Source: Chitinophagales bacterium (GTDB lineage: Bacteria > Bacteroidota > Bacteroidia > Chitinophagales > Saprospiraceae). From it: a DNA stretch of 64,000 bases. The number at the start of each line of letters is the position of its first letter. Position 1 is the first letter of the stretch. The translations under genes were made by a program, and so were the position numbers. Positions 36,527 through 44,027 of the stretch are shown here, piece by piece. The stretch covers positions 62,001 through 126,000 of the forward strand of contig JAFLBP010000004.1 in NCBI GenBank assembly GCA_017303875.1. The letters are read 5' to 3'. The notes beneath the pieces were generated by a model that ran no database searches, had not been told where the DNA came from, and saw nothing but the letters and a program-made list of their open reading frames with translations.

Positions 36527-38737
36527 TTAGCGCTGTACCACTATCTTGCGGTAGGTACGAGTCCCCTGGCTTTGTAAAGTCATGAAGTACATGCCATTCG
36601 GCAAATTATTCAATTCCATCATGTAGCGTTGCTTTCCTGCCTGCAAGTCGCCCAGCGCCTCGGTTCTGACTACCTGCCCCTGCATATCCGACAGCTCCAG
36701 GCGAACCGGCGCTGCCGCTTTCATTTCAAAATCAAGGTATGTTGCATCCGTGCAGGGGTTGGGTGAAACGGTCAGCTCCGACACAAGGCTGTTGGCCTCA
36801 TCCGTACCGGTGGCATTGCCAAAAAATACCGATGCAAACACGCTGGACTGAATCGCTTCTTCGCAGGCCGCGTACAAAAACAGTTCGAGGTTGGGGTAGG
36901 CGAGCGGACCATTGAGCGACAACTGCTTCACCTCTACCACAAGGTCTTGTATGCAGCTATTGGCTGGCACGGTGAACGATTGTCCGAGGTCGTTACCGTT
37001 GAGCGGCACACCGGCTGCGGATACAACAGCGCCATTGAGGTTGGATTGTGCATTAAGCTCAAGGCTGTAAGTGCGCGCTTCATTGCTTTCGTTGCACAGA
37101 TCAATTTTGAACGTGGCAGACGAACCTATGGGGTTGCCCGCCAGGGTAATATGCGTGTCGCTTGTGCCATCGTGTTTCAGTTTGGGCTGGTCGCGCTGAA
37201 AACCGGTTTGATAAGGGCAGGAACTTCTGCTACCGGCCGCCGTGCGGAAAACAGGGGTGCCGAACATTGGGTCGCGGAATATATTTACATTAAATAAATC
37301 ACCGGGATCGTCGTCTGAAAGGGTGTAGCGGACGATCTTGGTTACTTCCTGCGACTGGTTTTCAATTTTGCCGTAGCGCTGCGAATTGCGGTATTCATGG
37401 CCGCCCGATACGCCTGAGCCGGCTACTTCTATCACTACATCTACGCCTGTGGCGAAGTCAAGGTACTGTTCGTATTCGATAGCGGCCGTTTCGGTGACGG
37501 TGATGCCGGACTCCTGGCTGCTGGGAACGGCGCCGAAGGATACAGCGCCAATCTGTACGTTGTTGGGGTTGTTGATATTGGCTTGGTTCAGTGCCAGTAC
37601 TTTATTCCAGACATCTACCTGGTTCTGCGCGACGTTGCGTTCACGTGCAGACAAAGTATCGTTGTTTGCCAGCGATTGAAGTACGGAAATCTGATCAAAA
37701 ATCTCAGATGTAGTGTAGTAAAATTGTCGTGGCTGTCCGATTGGTACATATGCCAGGCCGTAGGGTTTGGTGATACTTGAGCAGGTATTGGGATCAATGG
37801 CTACCTGGTTGTACACGCCATAGGCAAAATCAATGCCGTAGCCCACAAAAACATCTTCGCCGCCGGGCGGGGTCTGAAATCCCTCGGTTACCGTCATGCA
37901 GGTTTGATTGCCTTGGGTATTGATGTTCATTTCACCGCCGCCTGCGCTGAAGCCGACCGTGACGGAAAACTCAAAATTTGTTGTTACGATAAAGCCTGCA
38001 GAGCCGGCAACGCCCACTTTTACATCTACATAGCCGGAATTGGAATTGTCGGATGCGGCTGATTGCACAATTTCCCGACAAACGGTTTTGGTTTCCTGAA
38101 ATTCAGCGGTGCTGCCATCGCCCGGCGGTGCGTGCAGGATGAAATAGGGCAATTGAGGTTGTGTAGTTGTGCCAAGAATGGGTACCTGTTCGTTGGTCAG
38201 CGGGCCTTCCACTACAAATGGCAGGATAAAGCCGTAGTTGCCGCTGGGCAGTATTTGATTAACGACGATATAACCTTTGGTGTCGGCTCGTGCGAATGCA
38301 ACCGTCCGGCGGTATCGAAAACCTATGAATTGATTATTCGGGCTGAATAAATTTTCTGTTAGCTCCGCCTGAAGGTTATCCTGGTCATACAGGAAGGTGG
38401 GCGAATCAGTACCGATCAGTAAAACAGGTATGCCCGCCCCAAAAAAAATGCCGTTAGGATTGGTTACATCAATTGTTATAGTCACCGGCGCTCCGTACTT
38501 CGCCTTAAAATACTGCGCGGGAGGCGTTGTGGCAAAGGTGAAATTGATATTAGCATTGTTATCGTACGTAAAGGGTTGGGTGGTGTAACCCGTCGGCGAT
38601 GCACACACGCCACCTTGGTCGCTTGAAATGGTAACGGTGGTATTTTGTGCGTCGGTATAGACCAACTGCGCCTGCATGTTTATGCCCGTAAAAAGGGTTA
38701 AAATGAATATTGCCGTTTTGTGAAATGTATTTTTCAT
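36527..38737 (-). CDS. T9SS-sorted secreted protein
   Basis: A 736-aa exported protein (signal peptide MKNTFHKTAIFILTLFTGINMQAQ) with a C-terminal type A T9SS sorting domain. The tail shows LTVSPNPCTDATYLDFEM, VRLELSDMQGQVV and the closing LPNGMYFMTLQSQG segment. The middle is beta-rich, with cysteines and an SAGGGEMNINTQGNQTC stretch, and no enzyme domain is recognised. It should be secreted through the outer membrane by the type IX system and attached or released at the surface. It is divergent from the histidine kinase gene, sharing a 160-bp control region. I start at 38737 because the longer frame crosses that promoter region. Confidence 0.88.
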   Translation of the reverse strand: MKNTFHKTAIFILTLFTGINMQAQLVYTDAQNTTVTISSDQGGVCASPTGYTTQPFTYDNNANINFTFATTPPAQYFKAKYGAPVTITIDVTNPNGIFFGAGIPVLLIGTDSPTFLYDQDNLQAELTENLFSPNNQFIGFRYRRTVAFARADTKGYIVVNQILPSGNYGFILPFVVEGPLTNEQVPILGTTTQPQLPYFILHAPPGDGSTAEFQETKTVCREIVQSAASDNSNSGYVDVKVGVAGSAGFIVTTNFEFSVTVGFSAGGGEMNINTQGNQTCMTVTEGFQTPPGGEDVFVGYGIDFAYGVYNQVAIDPNTCSSITKPYGLAYVPIGQPRQFYYTTSEIFDQISVLQSLANNDTLSARERNVAQNQVDVWNKVLALNQANINNPNNVQIGAVSFGAVPSSQESGITVTETAAIEYEQYLDFATGVDVVIEVAGSGVSGGHEYRNSQRYGKIENQSQEVTKIVRYTLSDDDPGDLFNVNIFRDPMFGTPVFRTAAGSRSSCPYQTGFQRDQPKLKHDGTSDTHITLAGNPIGSSATFKIDLCNESNEARTYSLELNAQSNLNGAVVSAAGVPLNGNDLGQSFTVPANSCIQDLVVEVKQLSLNGPLAYPNLELFLYAACEEAIQSSVFASVFFGNATGTDEANSLVSELTVSPNPCTDATYLDFEMKAAAPVRLELSDMQGQVVRTEALGDLQAGKQRYMMELNNLPNGMYFMTLQSQGTRTYRKIVVQR

Positions 38738-38766
38738 AAAAAACATTGGATGGTGATGTGATGCCC

Positions 38767-38774
38767 CAAAAATA
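38767..38774 (-). promoter_or_regulatory. -7 box of the T9SS protein gene
   Basis: Reads TATTTTTG on the minus strand, 29 bp before the start codon. It lies back to back with the kinase promoter. Confidence 0.5.
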
Positions 38775-38841
38775 CATTCTGGGTTGCCACGCCACTGCTC
38801 CCGTTTGTCCCAAAAGAGGGAATCATTGACCGAACAGTCGT

Positions 38842-38872
38842 TTTGGCTGATCGGGTATTCCTTGTATCTTTG
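38842..38872 (+). promoter_or_regulatory. Promoter of the histidine kinase gene
   Basis: TTTG at 38842-38845, a 19-bp spacer and TATCTTTG at 38865-38872, a complete match to the Bacteroidota consensus. The start codon is 25 bp further on. Confidence 0.78.
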
Positions 38873-38897
38873 CCAAGTGTCAAAACAGGAACCGATT

Positions 38898-40787
38898 ATG
38901 CAGAAAATACTGCTTTTGCTTTGCTTTTGTCTTTTTAGCTCGATAAACCTGGCCCAAAACCCAACACTTGATAGTCTTGAACGCCTGCTCTCCACGCCGT
39001 CTGAAGACACCCAACGGCTCCAATGGCTGGAACAAATGACCGACCTTGCTGCCGGATCCGACTTCAGGGCGGCGTCTGTTTATGCTAAACGCGGTCTCCA
39101 ATTAGCCGAAACCACCGGCAGTAAAACCTGGCAGGCCAAATTTTGCGAAATACAGGGTCGTATTTTCGCCAATCGCCTCCAACTCGATTCGGCAATGCTG
39201 TTTTTAAGCCGCGCCCTGGCGGGTTACACGGCGCTTGGAGACAAAAGAGGGCAAGCTGTTACAGCATTCAAACAGGCCTGGGTACACAGAAAACGCAATG
39301 AACTTTCAGAGGCCGCAGCGGCCGACTTACAAGCCTTGCGCCTGATGGAAGCGCTTAACGATCAGGAAGGTATTGCCGATGGGCTGGTACAAATTGCTGA
39401 GGATCTGTACCTTCAGGAAAAATCAGCAGAAGGCCTGCAGTACGCGCTGCGATCCATCGAAATCGCCGAGAAGAACGGGTTGCAAAAACAATGGGTATAT
39501 TCCATGCGCACTGCTGGTTTTATGCATTTCAAACTCAAAGAGCCGGAAAAGGCGCTCCGCTATTTTGATCAGGCGCTCGCTAAAGCAAAAACACTGCATT
39601 GCACGCCGATCGAGTTGGCAAGGCTGCTGAACGACCGCGGCAATGCGCTCAAACATCTGACGCGTTACCCGGATGCCCTTGATGCTTATCGGGAATGCCT
39701 GCAAATCGCTGAGAAACACCAAATAAATATGGCGATATCCGCAGCTTGGGCGAACATAGGCGAGGTATACCTCAAGATGGGGCTTTATGCCGAAGCCTTG
39801 CCGTGCCAGTTAAAAACCATTGAAATGATGGAGCAAAACGGCGACTATTATAACCTGGAAGAAAGTTATCGGCATATCAGTAAAACTTACGAGCACCTGG
39901 GTAACTTTCAATTGGCGCTTTCCTTTGAACGTAAGTCGCGGCAGGTAAACGACAGTACCCTGAATGCCCGGAGCGATGCCAAAATGTCGGAATTGCGCAC
40001 CCAATATGAAACAGAAAAGAAGGAAGCTACTATCGCCGCGCAGGATGCCCTCATATCGCAACAACGCACCTTGCAGTGGCTCAGTATAGGCGTTGCTGCC
40101 CTGTTGGCCTTGCTGACGTTCAATTTCCGGCGCAATGCCCTTGCCCGAAAAAAAGCCAATGCCTTGCTGGCTGCCAAAAACGCCGAGAACGAACTGCTGC
40201 TCAAAGAAATTCACCACCGCGTGAAAAACAACCTCGAAGTAGTTTCCAGCCTCCTGGCGCTCCAATCGGCCCAGATAGACGATCCCAACGTAAAAGACGC
40301 CATGCAGGAAGGTCAAAACAGGGTGCAATCCATTGGTATCGTTCACCAAAAACTCTATCAGCGCGACAACCTCGCAGCCATAGAAATGAAAGACTATTTC
40401 CTCAATCTCGGCAACAGCGTACTCGATACTTTCGGGGCAAAAGATCGTGTGCGCATCGAAATGGCCATGCAGGAACTTGAACTTGATGTAGATACCGCTG
40501 TTCCTTTAGGGTTGATTGTGAACGAGTTATTGTGTAATGCTTTGAAATACGCCTTCCCGGACGGACAAAAGGGAAAAGTCAATATTAAATTAGAAAAGAA
40601 ACCCGGTGGCAACCTCCAATTAGAAGTATGGGACAACGGCGTAGGAAAAAAAGCAGCTGTCGGGGGCACCGGATTCGGCGCCCAATTAATTGCCCTGCTC
40701 ACCCGCCAACTGAATGGCGCCATGCAGGTAGTGCAACACGAAGGCTTGCGGCTCTGTTTCGATTTTAAACTCAATAATGCAGCATGA
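38898..40787 (+). CDS. TPR-containing sensor histidine kinase (HisKA_2 type)
   Basis: A 629-aa sensor. The signal peptide (MQKILLLLCFCLFSSINLAQ) is followed by about 350 residues of tetratricopeptide helices, predicted to be periplasmic. A single membrane helix lies near residues 392-410 (WLSIGVAALLALLTF). Then comes a DHp domain of the HisKA_2 type with EIHHRVKNNLEVVSSLLALQ (phosphoacceptor among His439/His440) and a HATPase domain with LIVNELLCNALKYAFP and EVWDNGVGK. It overlaps the response regulator gene by 4 bp (ATGA), so the two proteins are a cognate pair. The signal sensed is unknown. Confidence 0.93.
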   Translation: MQKILLLLCFCLFSSINLAQNPTLDSLERLLSTPSEDTQRLQWLEQMTDLAAGSDFRAASVYAKRGLQLAETTGSKTWQAKFCEIQGRIFANRLQLDSAMLFLSRALAGYTALGDKRGQAVTAFKQAWVHRKRNELSEAAAADLQALRLMEALNDQEGIADGLVQIAEDLYLQEKSAEGLQYALRSIEIAEKNGLQKQWVYSMRTAGFMHFKLKEPEKALRYFDQALAKAKTLHCTPIELARLLNDRGNALKHLTRYPDALDAYRECLQIAEKHQINMAISAAWANIGEVYLKMGLYAEALPCQLKTIEMMEQNGDYYNLEESYRHISKTYEHLGNFQLALSFERKSRQVNDSTLNARSDAKMSELRTQYETEKKEATIAAQDALISQQRTLQWLSIGVAALLALLTFNFRRNALARKKANALLAAKNAENELLLKEIHHRVKNNLEVVSSLLALQSAQIDDPNVKDAMQEGQNRVQSIGIVHQKLYQRDNLAAIEMKDYFLNLGNSVLDTFGAKDRVRIEMAMQELELDVDTAVPLGLIVNELLCNALKYAFPDGQKGKVNIKLEKKPGGNLQLEVWDNGVGKKAAVGGTGFGAQLIALLTRQLNGAMQVVQHEGLRLCFDFKLNNAA

Positions 40788-41527
40788 ACGAGCAAGTCAT
40801 CAAAATCCTTGTTGTCGAAGATGAAATGCTCATCGGGGCTAAAGTCTCCATGTTCCTCTCCGAACTTGGCTACGAGGTCACGGGTATATTACCGCGTGCC
40901 GAAGAGGTATTGAACCACATTCAGGAAAACAATCCCGATATCGCCCTGCTTGATATTCAGCTTAAGGGCGAAATGGACGGTATTGCCCTGGCCCAAACCC
41001 TGATGCAAACCCACCGCATTCCAGTTGTCTTTCTCACGGCCAACAGCGACGACGCCACTTTTCAGCGCGCCAAGACCGCCCAGCCCTATGCTTTTTTGAC
41101 CAAACCTTTTAATAAAACCGATCTGCAACGCGCCCTCGAACTAACCATCGCCCGTATGGCAGAACGGGGTGAATCGCTGCCGGAAGCAAGGGCCAAGCCG
41201 GCTACGGATTTTATACTATCCGACCGCATTTTTATCCATCACAAAGACAGAATGGTCAAAGTATTATTTGAAGCCATTCAGTATATTGAAGCCGAGCGAA
41301 ATTATTGCAGGATCGTTACCCAAACCAAGGAATTTATCCTGAGCATGCCAATGAAAAATCTGGAAGATAAGTTGCCTGATTTTTTTCAGCGTATTCATCG
41401 CTCTTACATTGTAAACCTCAAGTTTTTGGACGAAATTGATGAGTTTTCAGTTCGGATCAATTCGGCGACCCTACCGGTCAGCAAGTCGTTCAAAAATGAT
41501 TTATTACGCAAAATCCGGCTGGCCTGA
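40784..41527 (+). CDS. LytTR-family response regulator
   Basis: A 247-aa regulator. The receiver domain (residues about 5-120) has the acidic pair in VVEDE, the phosphoacceptor Asp57 in ALLDIQLKGEMDG, the Thr in VVFLTANSD and the Lys in FLTKPF. A LytTR DNA-binding domain follows (about 145-247), with IEAERNYCRI and FQRIHRSYIVNL. It should be phosphorylated by the kinase encoded just upstream, with which it is translationally coupled. Its targets are unknown, though the divergent T9SS gene and the downstream hydrolase are candidates by position only. Confidence 0.95.
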   Translation: MNEQVIKILVVEDEMLIGAKVSMFLSELGYEVTGILPRAEEVLNHIQENNPDIALLDIQLKGEMDGIALAQTLMQTHRIPVVFLTANSDDATFQRAKTAQPYAFLTKPFNKTDLQRALELTIARMAERGESLPEARAKPATDFILSDRIFIHHKDRMVKVLFEAIQYIEAERNYCRIVTQTKEFILSMPMKNLEDKLPDFFQRIHRSYIVNLKFLDEIDEFSVRINSATLPVSKSFKNDLLRKIRLA

Positions 41528-41645
41528 CGGCAGCGGCCCTTTTGCGCCCAAGCTCCGGTAGTGTCAGGCAGTGACTTGGCATCTTGCAATTTGATCAAAC
41601 AAAAACAAATTGAACAAAACTCCCCCGGAAACTATTAATACCGGC

Positions 41646-42836
41646 ATGCAAACCAACTTTACACAAGCGCGCACAAGGCGCACCACAATTTTTCTCCTGC
41701 CACTCATTGCCCTGCTTTTGGGCGCCCGAACACTCGCCGCACAGTCCATAGGCCACAGTACTTTTACCTTTACCGACGCCGCGCGGAATAACCGCCAGAT
41801 ACCGACGCATATTTATTATCCGGCCAGCGTTGCGGGCGATGATACGCCTATTGCCCAAGGCAGTTTTCCCCTGATCGTTTTCGGGCACGGCTTCGTCATG
41901 GTCTGGAGTGCGTATGAGAATTTCTGGACTGATCTTGTTCCGGAAGGCTATATCCTGGTTTTTCCGACTACAGAAGGCGGATTTGCGCCTTCACATGCCA
42001 ATTTCGGGCAGGACATGCGCTTTTTGCTGGCGGAAATACAAAGCAAAGGCGCGGGGATGAGTGTACCCGTTTCGAGTGTGGGCGCCTCCGCTGCGATCAT
42101 GGGCCATTCGATGGGCGGCGGAGCGGCCTTTCTTGCCGCCGCCGACAACCCCTCTGTGGCTACGCTGGTGACGTTTGCAGCGGCCAATACCAATCCGTCT
42201 GCGTTCGCAGCGGCTCCGCAAGTGACGGCGCCCAGCCTCCTGTTCAGCGGTAGCAACGACTGTATTACGCCACCTGCTACGCAACAAGATATGTTGTATG
42301 ATTTCAGCGGCGCAGCGTACAAAACGCAGGTGTACATCACCGGCGGCGGACATTGCTATTTTGCCGATAATAATTTCAATTGCGCTTTTGGCGAAGCGAC
42401 CTGTTCGCCTTCACCTGCGATCACGCGCGCGGAACAACAGGCCGCTACTTCCGAATTGCTGAAATTATGGCTTGGATTTTTCCTTAAAACGGATTGCAAC
42501 AAAGCCGCTGCTTTCCAGGATTCACTGGCGCTGAGCATGAGGATTACAACCCGCCAGAATCAGTCTGTTGCCTGCGTTTCGGGTACAGACGATGCCTTCA
42601 GCGATGAGCGCGATTTTAAGGTGTTCCCCAACCCATTTTCCAATACCATCCAGCTTGAAACGGCGTCGGGAGCAGTGTATTGCCAATTATTTGATGCTTT
42701 GGGGCAGCTCGTTTGGGCTGGTAAAAACATTCAGCAACAGGATTTTTCCGCCCTGCCCTGTGGGTTTTATTATCTTCGAGTGGAAGGGCAGGACAGGGGT
42801 TTCAGGCTTGTTAAATCAATGATTAGCGGTAATTGA
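41646..42836 (+). CDS. Secreted alpha/beta hydrolase with T9SS sorting domain
   Basis: A 396-aa exported protein with an alpha/beta-hydrolase domain resembling the PET-hydrolase/chlorophyllase group. The nucleophile elbow is MGHSMGGG with Ser155, SNDCITPP probably carries the catalytic acid region, and GGHCYF the histidine. The last 75 residues are a type A T9SS tail (KVFPNPFSNTIQLE, FDALGQLVWAG, LPCGFYYLRVEG), so it is secreted to the surface. Substrate unknown; esters are likely. An in-frame ATG at 41610 would add 12 residues before the signal peptide. Its 3' end overlaps the convergent gene by 21 bp. Confidence 0.88.
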   Translation: MQTNFTQARTRRTTIFLLPLIALLLGARTLAAQSIGHSTFTFTDAARNNRQIPTHIYYPASVAGDDTPIAQGSFPLIVFGHGFVMVWSAYENFWTDLVPEGYILVFPTTEGGFAPSHANFGQDMRFLLAEIQSKGAGMSVPVSSVGASAAIMGHSMGGGAAFLAAADNPSVATLVTFAAANTNPSAFAAAPQVTAPSLLFSGSNDCITPPATQQDMLYDFSGAAYKTQVYITGGGHCYFADNNFNCAFGEATCSPSPAITRAEQQAATSELLKLWLGFFLKTDCNKAAAFQDSLALSMRITTRQNQSVACVSGTDDAFSDERDFKVFPNPFSNTIQLETASGAVYCQLFDALGQLVWAGKNIQQQDFSALPCGFYYLRVEGQDRGFRLVKSMISGN

Positions 42837-43736
42837 TTCGTAGTCAATTTTCCAGAGTTGATAGGTTTCAATAATTTGGGTAATGGCTTCGGCGTAACGC
42901 GGTGCGGTGGCGTATCCGGAGCTTTTTAACCCGACACTCCAGGCGGCGTAGTAGGGTACGTCGGTTTGTCCAAAAATGGGTTTTCGGGCGATGCCGTTTT
43001 CGCCGATAGGGTAGGCGCGGATCATCCAGTTGTAGCGCTCGCCGAGCAGCAGGTGACTGTGGCGGCGGAAGCTGTTAGCGGCATTTTCATACACTTCAAA
43101 ATGATCCCATTCGTAATCGTCCTTGCGTTGCACGCAGTCTATGGCGAGTTGGGAGGGGGTAAAATCGGCGCGGTTGATGCGGCCGTCGCGGCGGGCGCCC
43201 GCTTCCATGCGGCATTTGATTCCGAAGTGGTTGTTGGCTTGTCGGGGCAAAAAACCGCGACCCGCGTCGCTTTCCAGCAGGCCCTGCGCCAGCGTGATGG
43301 AGGCCGGAATTTTAGCGCGCCGCATTTCGTACACGGCTAAGTGTTTGTACCGGTCAATATAATCGAGATAGGCCATCATATTGCCGCGGCGGTTTTTGGA
43401 AATACGCAGGAATAAATCGCGTTCTACCTCCGGGCGTTTCCAGTAGCGCAGGTTTTGGGGCGTCTCCACTTCAGGATTAACCTGCATGGAATCCAGGTTG
43501 TAGAAGTTTTTTAATTTGGCAGCAAATTCCGGGCCGAGTACTTCCACGCCGCTGTGAAAATCGCGCAACATTTCTTCCAGCACCGGCAATTCTTCTGCGC
43601 TTTCTGACCACTGTTGTATAGAATCATAATAATAAATAACAGCCGCTGCCGGCAAGCCAAACACCAGCAACGCAATAAATATTCCTCGTCCGAGGCCGTA
43701 AAATATACCACCGCTATGTGGCTGATTATCTGGCAT
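42816..43736 (-). CDS. Glucosaminidase-family (GH73-like) peptidoglycan hydrolase
   Basis: A 306-aa protein with an N-terminal membrane anchor (residues about 12-33, IFIALLVFGLPAAAVIYYY) and a C-terminal lysozyme-like domain. The core is ASITLAQGLLESDAGRGFL (catalytic Glu in LESD) and ANNHFGIKCR. Later come FEVYENAANSFRRHSHLL and the tyrosine-containing YAAWSVGLKSSGYATAPRYAE, typical of FlgJ/AcmA-type N-acetylglucosaminidases. It should cut peptidoglycan glycan strands on the periplasmic side. The antiparallel 21-bp overlap with the hydrolase gene is noted. Confidence 0.9.
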   Translation of the reverse strand: MPDNQPHSGGIFYGLGRGIFIALLVFGLPAAAVIYYYDSIQQWSESAEELPVLEEMLRDFHSGVEVLGPEFAAKLKNFYNLDSMQVNPEVETPQNLRYWKRPEVERDLFLRISKNRRGNMMAYLDYIDRYKHLAVYEMRRAKIPASITLAQGLLESDAGRGFLPRQANNHFGIKCRMEAGARRDGRINRADFTPSQLAIDCVQRKDDYEWDHFEVYENAANSFRRHSHLLLGERYNWMIRAYPIGENGIARKPIFGQTDVPYYAAWSVGLKSSGYATAPRYAEAITQIIETYQLWKIDYESITANH

Positions 43737-43770
43737 TTGTGCTAAAATTTATTTAAATGCAAAACCTTTT

Positions 43771-44009
43771 CAAATGCGGAGTGCGGAGTGCGGAGTGCGG
43801 AATGAATTTTTAGTTTGGAATTAAAAATTTATGTGCCTGTTTCTTCTTGAATTGGTGAAATGAATCATAAATAATCAATGTCGGGAGCAGCGCTTATTCG
43901 TGCATTCGTGGCTAATAAAGTTGCCACGAATACACGAATAATTTACTCCGCACTTAAAAAAATCCGCCCTCAAAAAATTCCGCACTCCGCATTCCGCACT
44001 CCGCATTTG
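43771..44009. repeat. Nested palindrome: GCGGAGT outer arms, family E inner arms
   Basis: Outer arms 43771-43803 and 43977-44009 match in 32 of 33 positions and consist of the 7-bp word GCGGAGT repeated in tandem. Inner arms 43894-43912 and 43923-43941 pair with one mismatch and share words with 22218-22262. It fills the gap between the glucosaminidase start and the stop of BNR paralogue 3. No gene is seen in the gap. Confidence 0.92.
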
Positions 44010-44027
44010 AAACATTCCGCACTCAAC

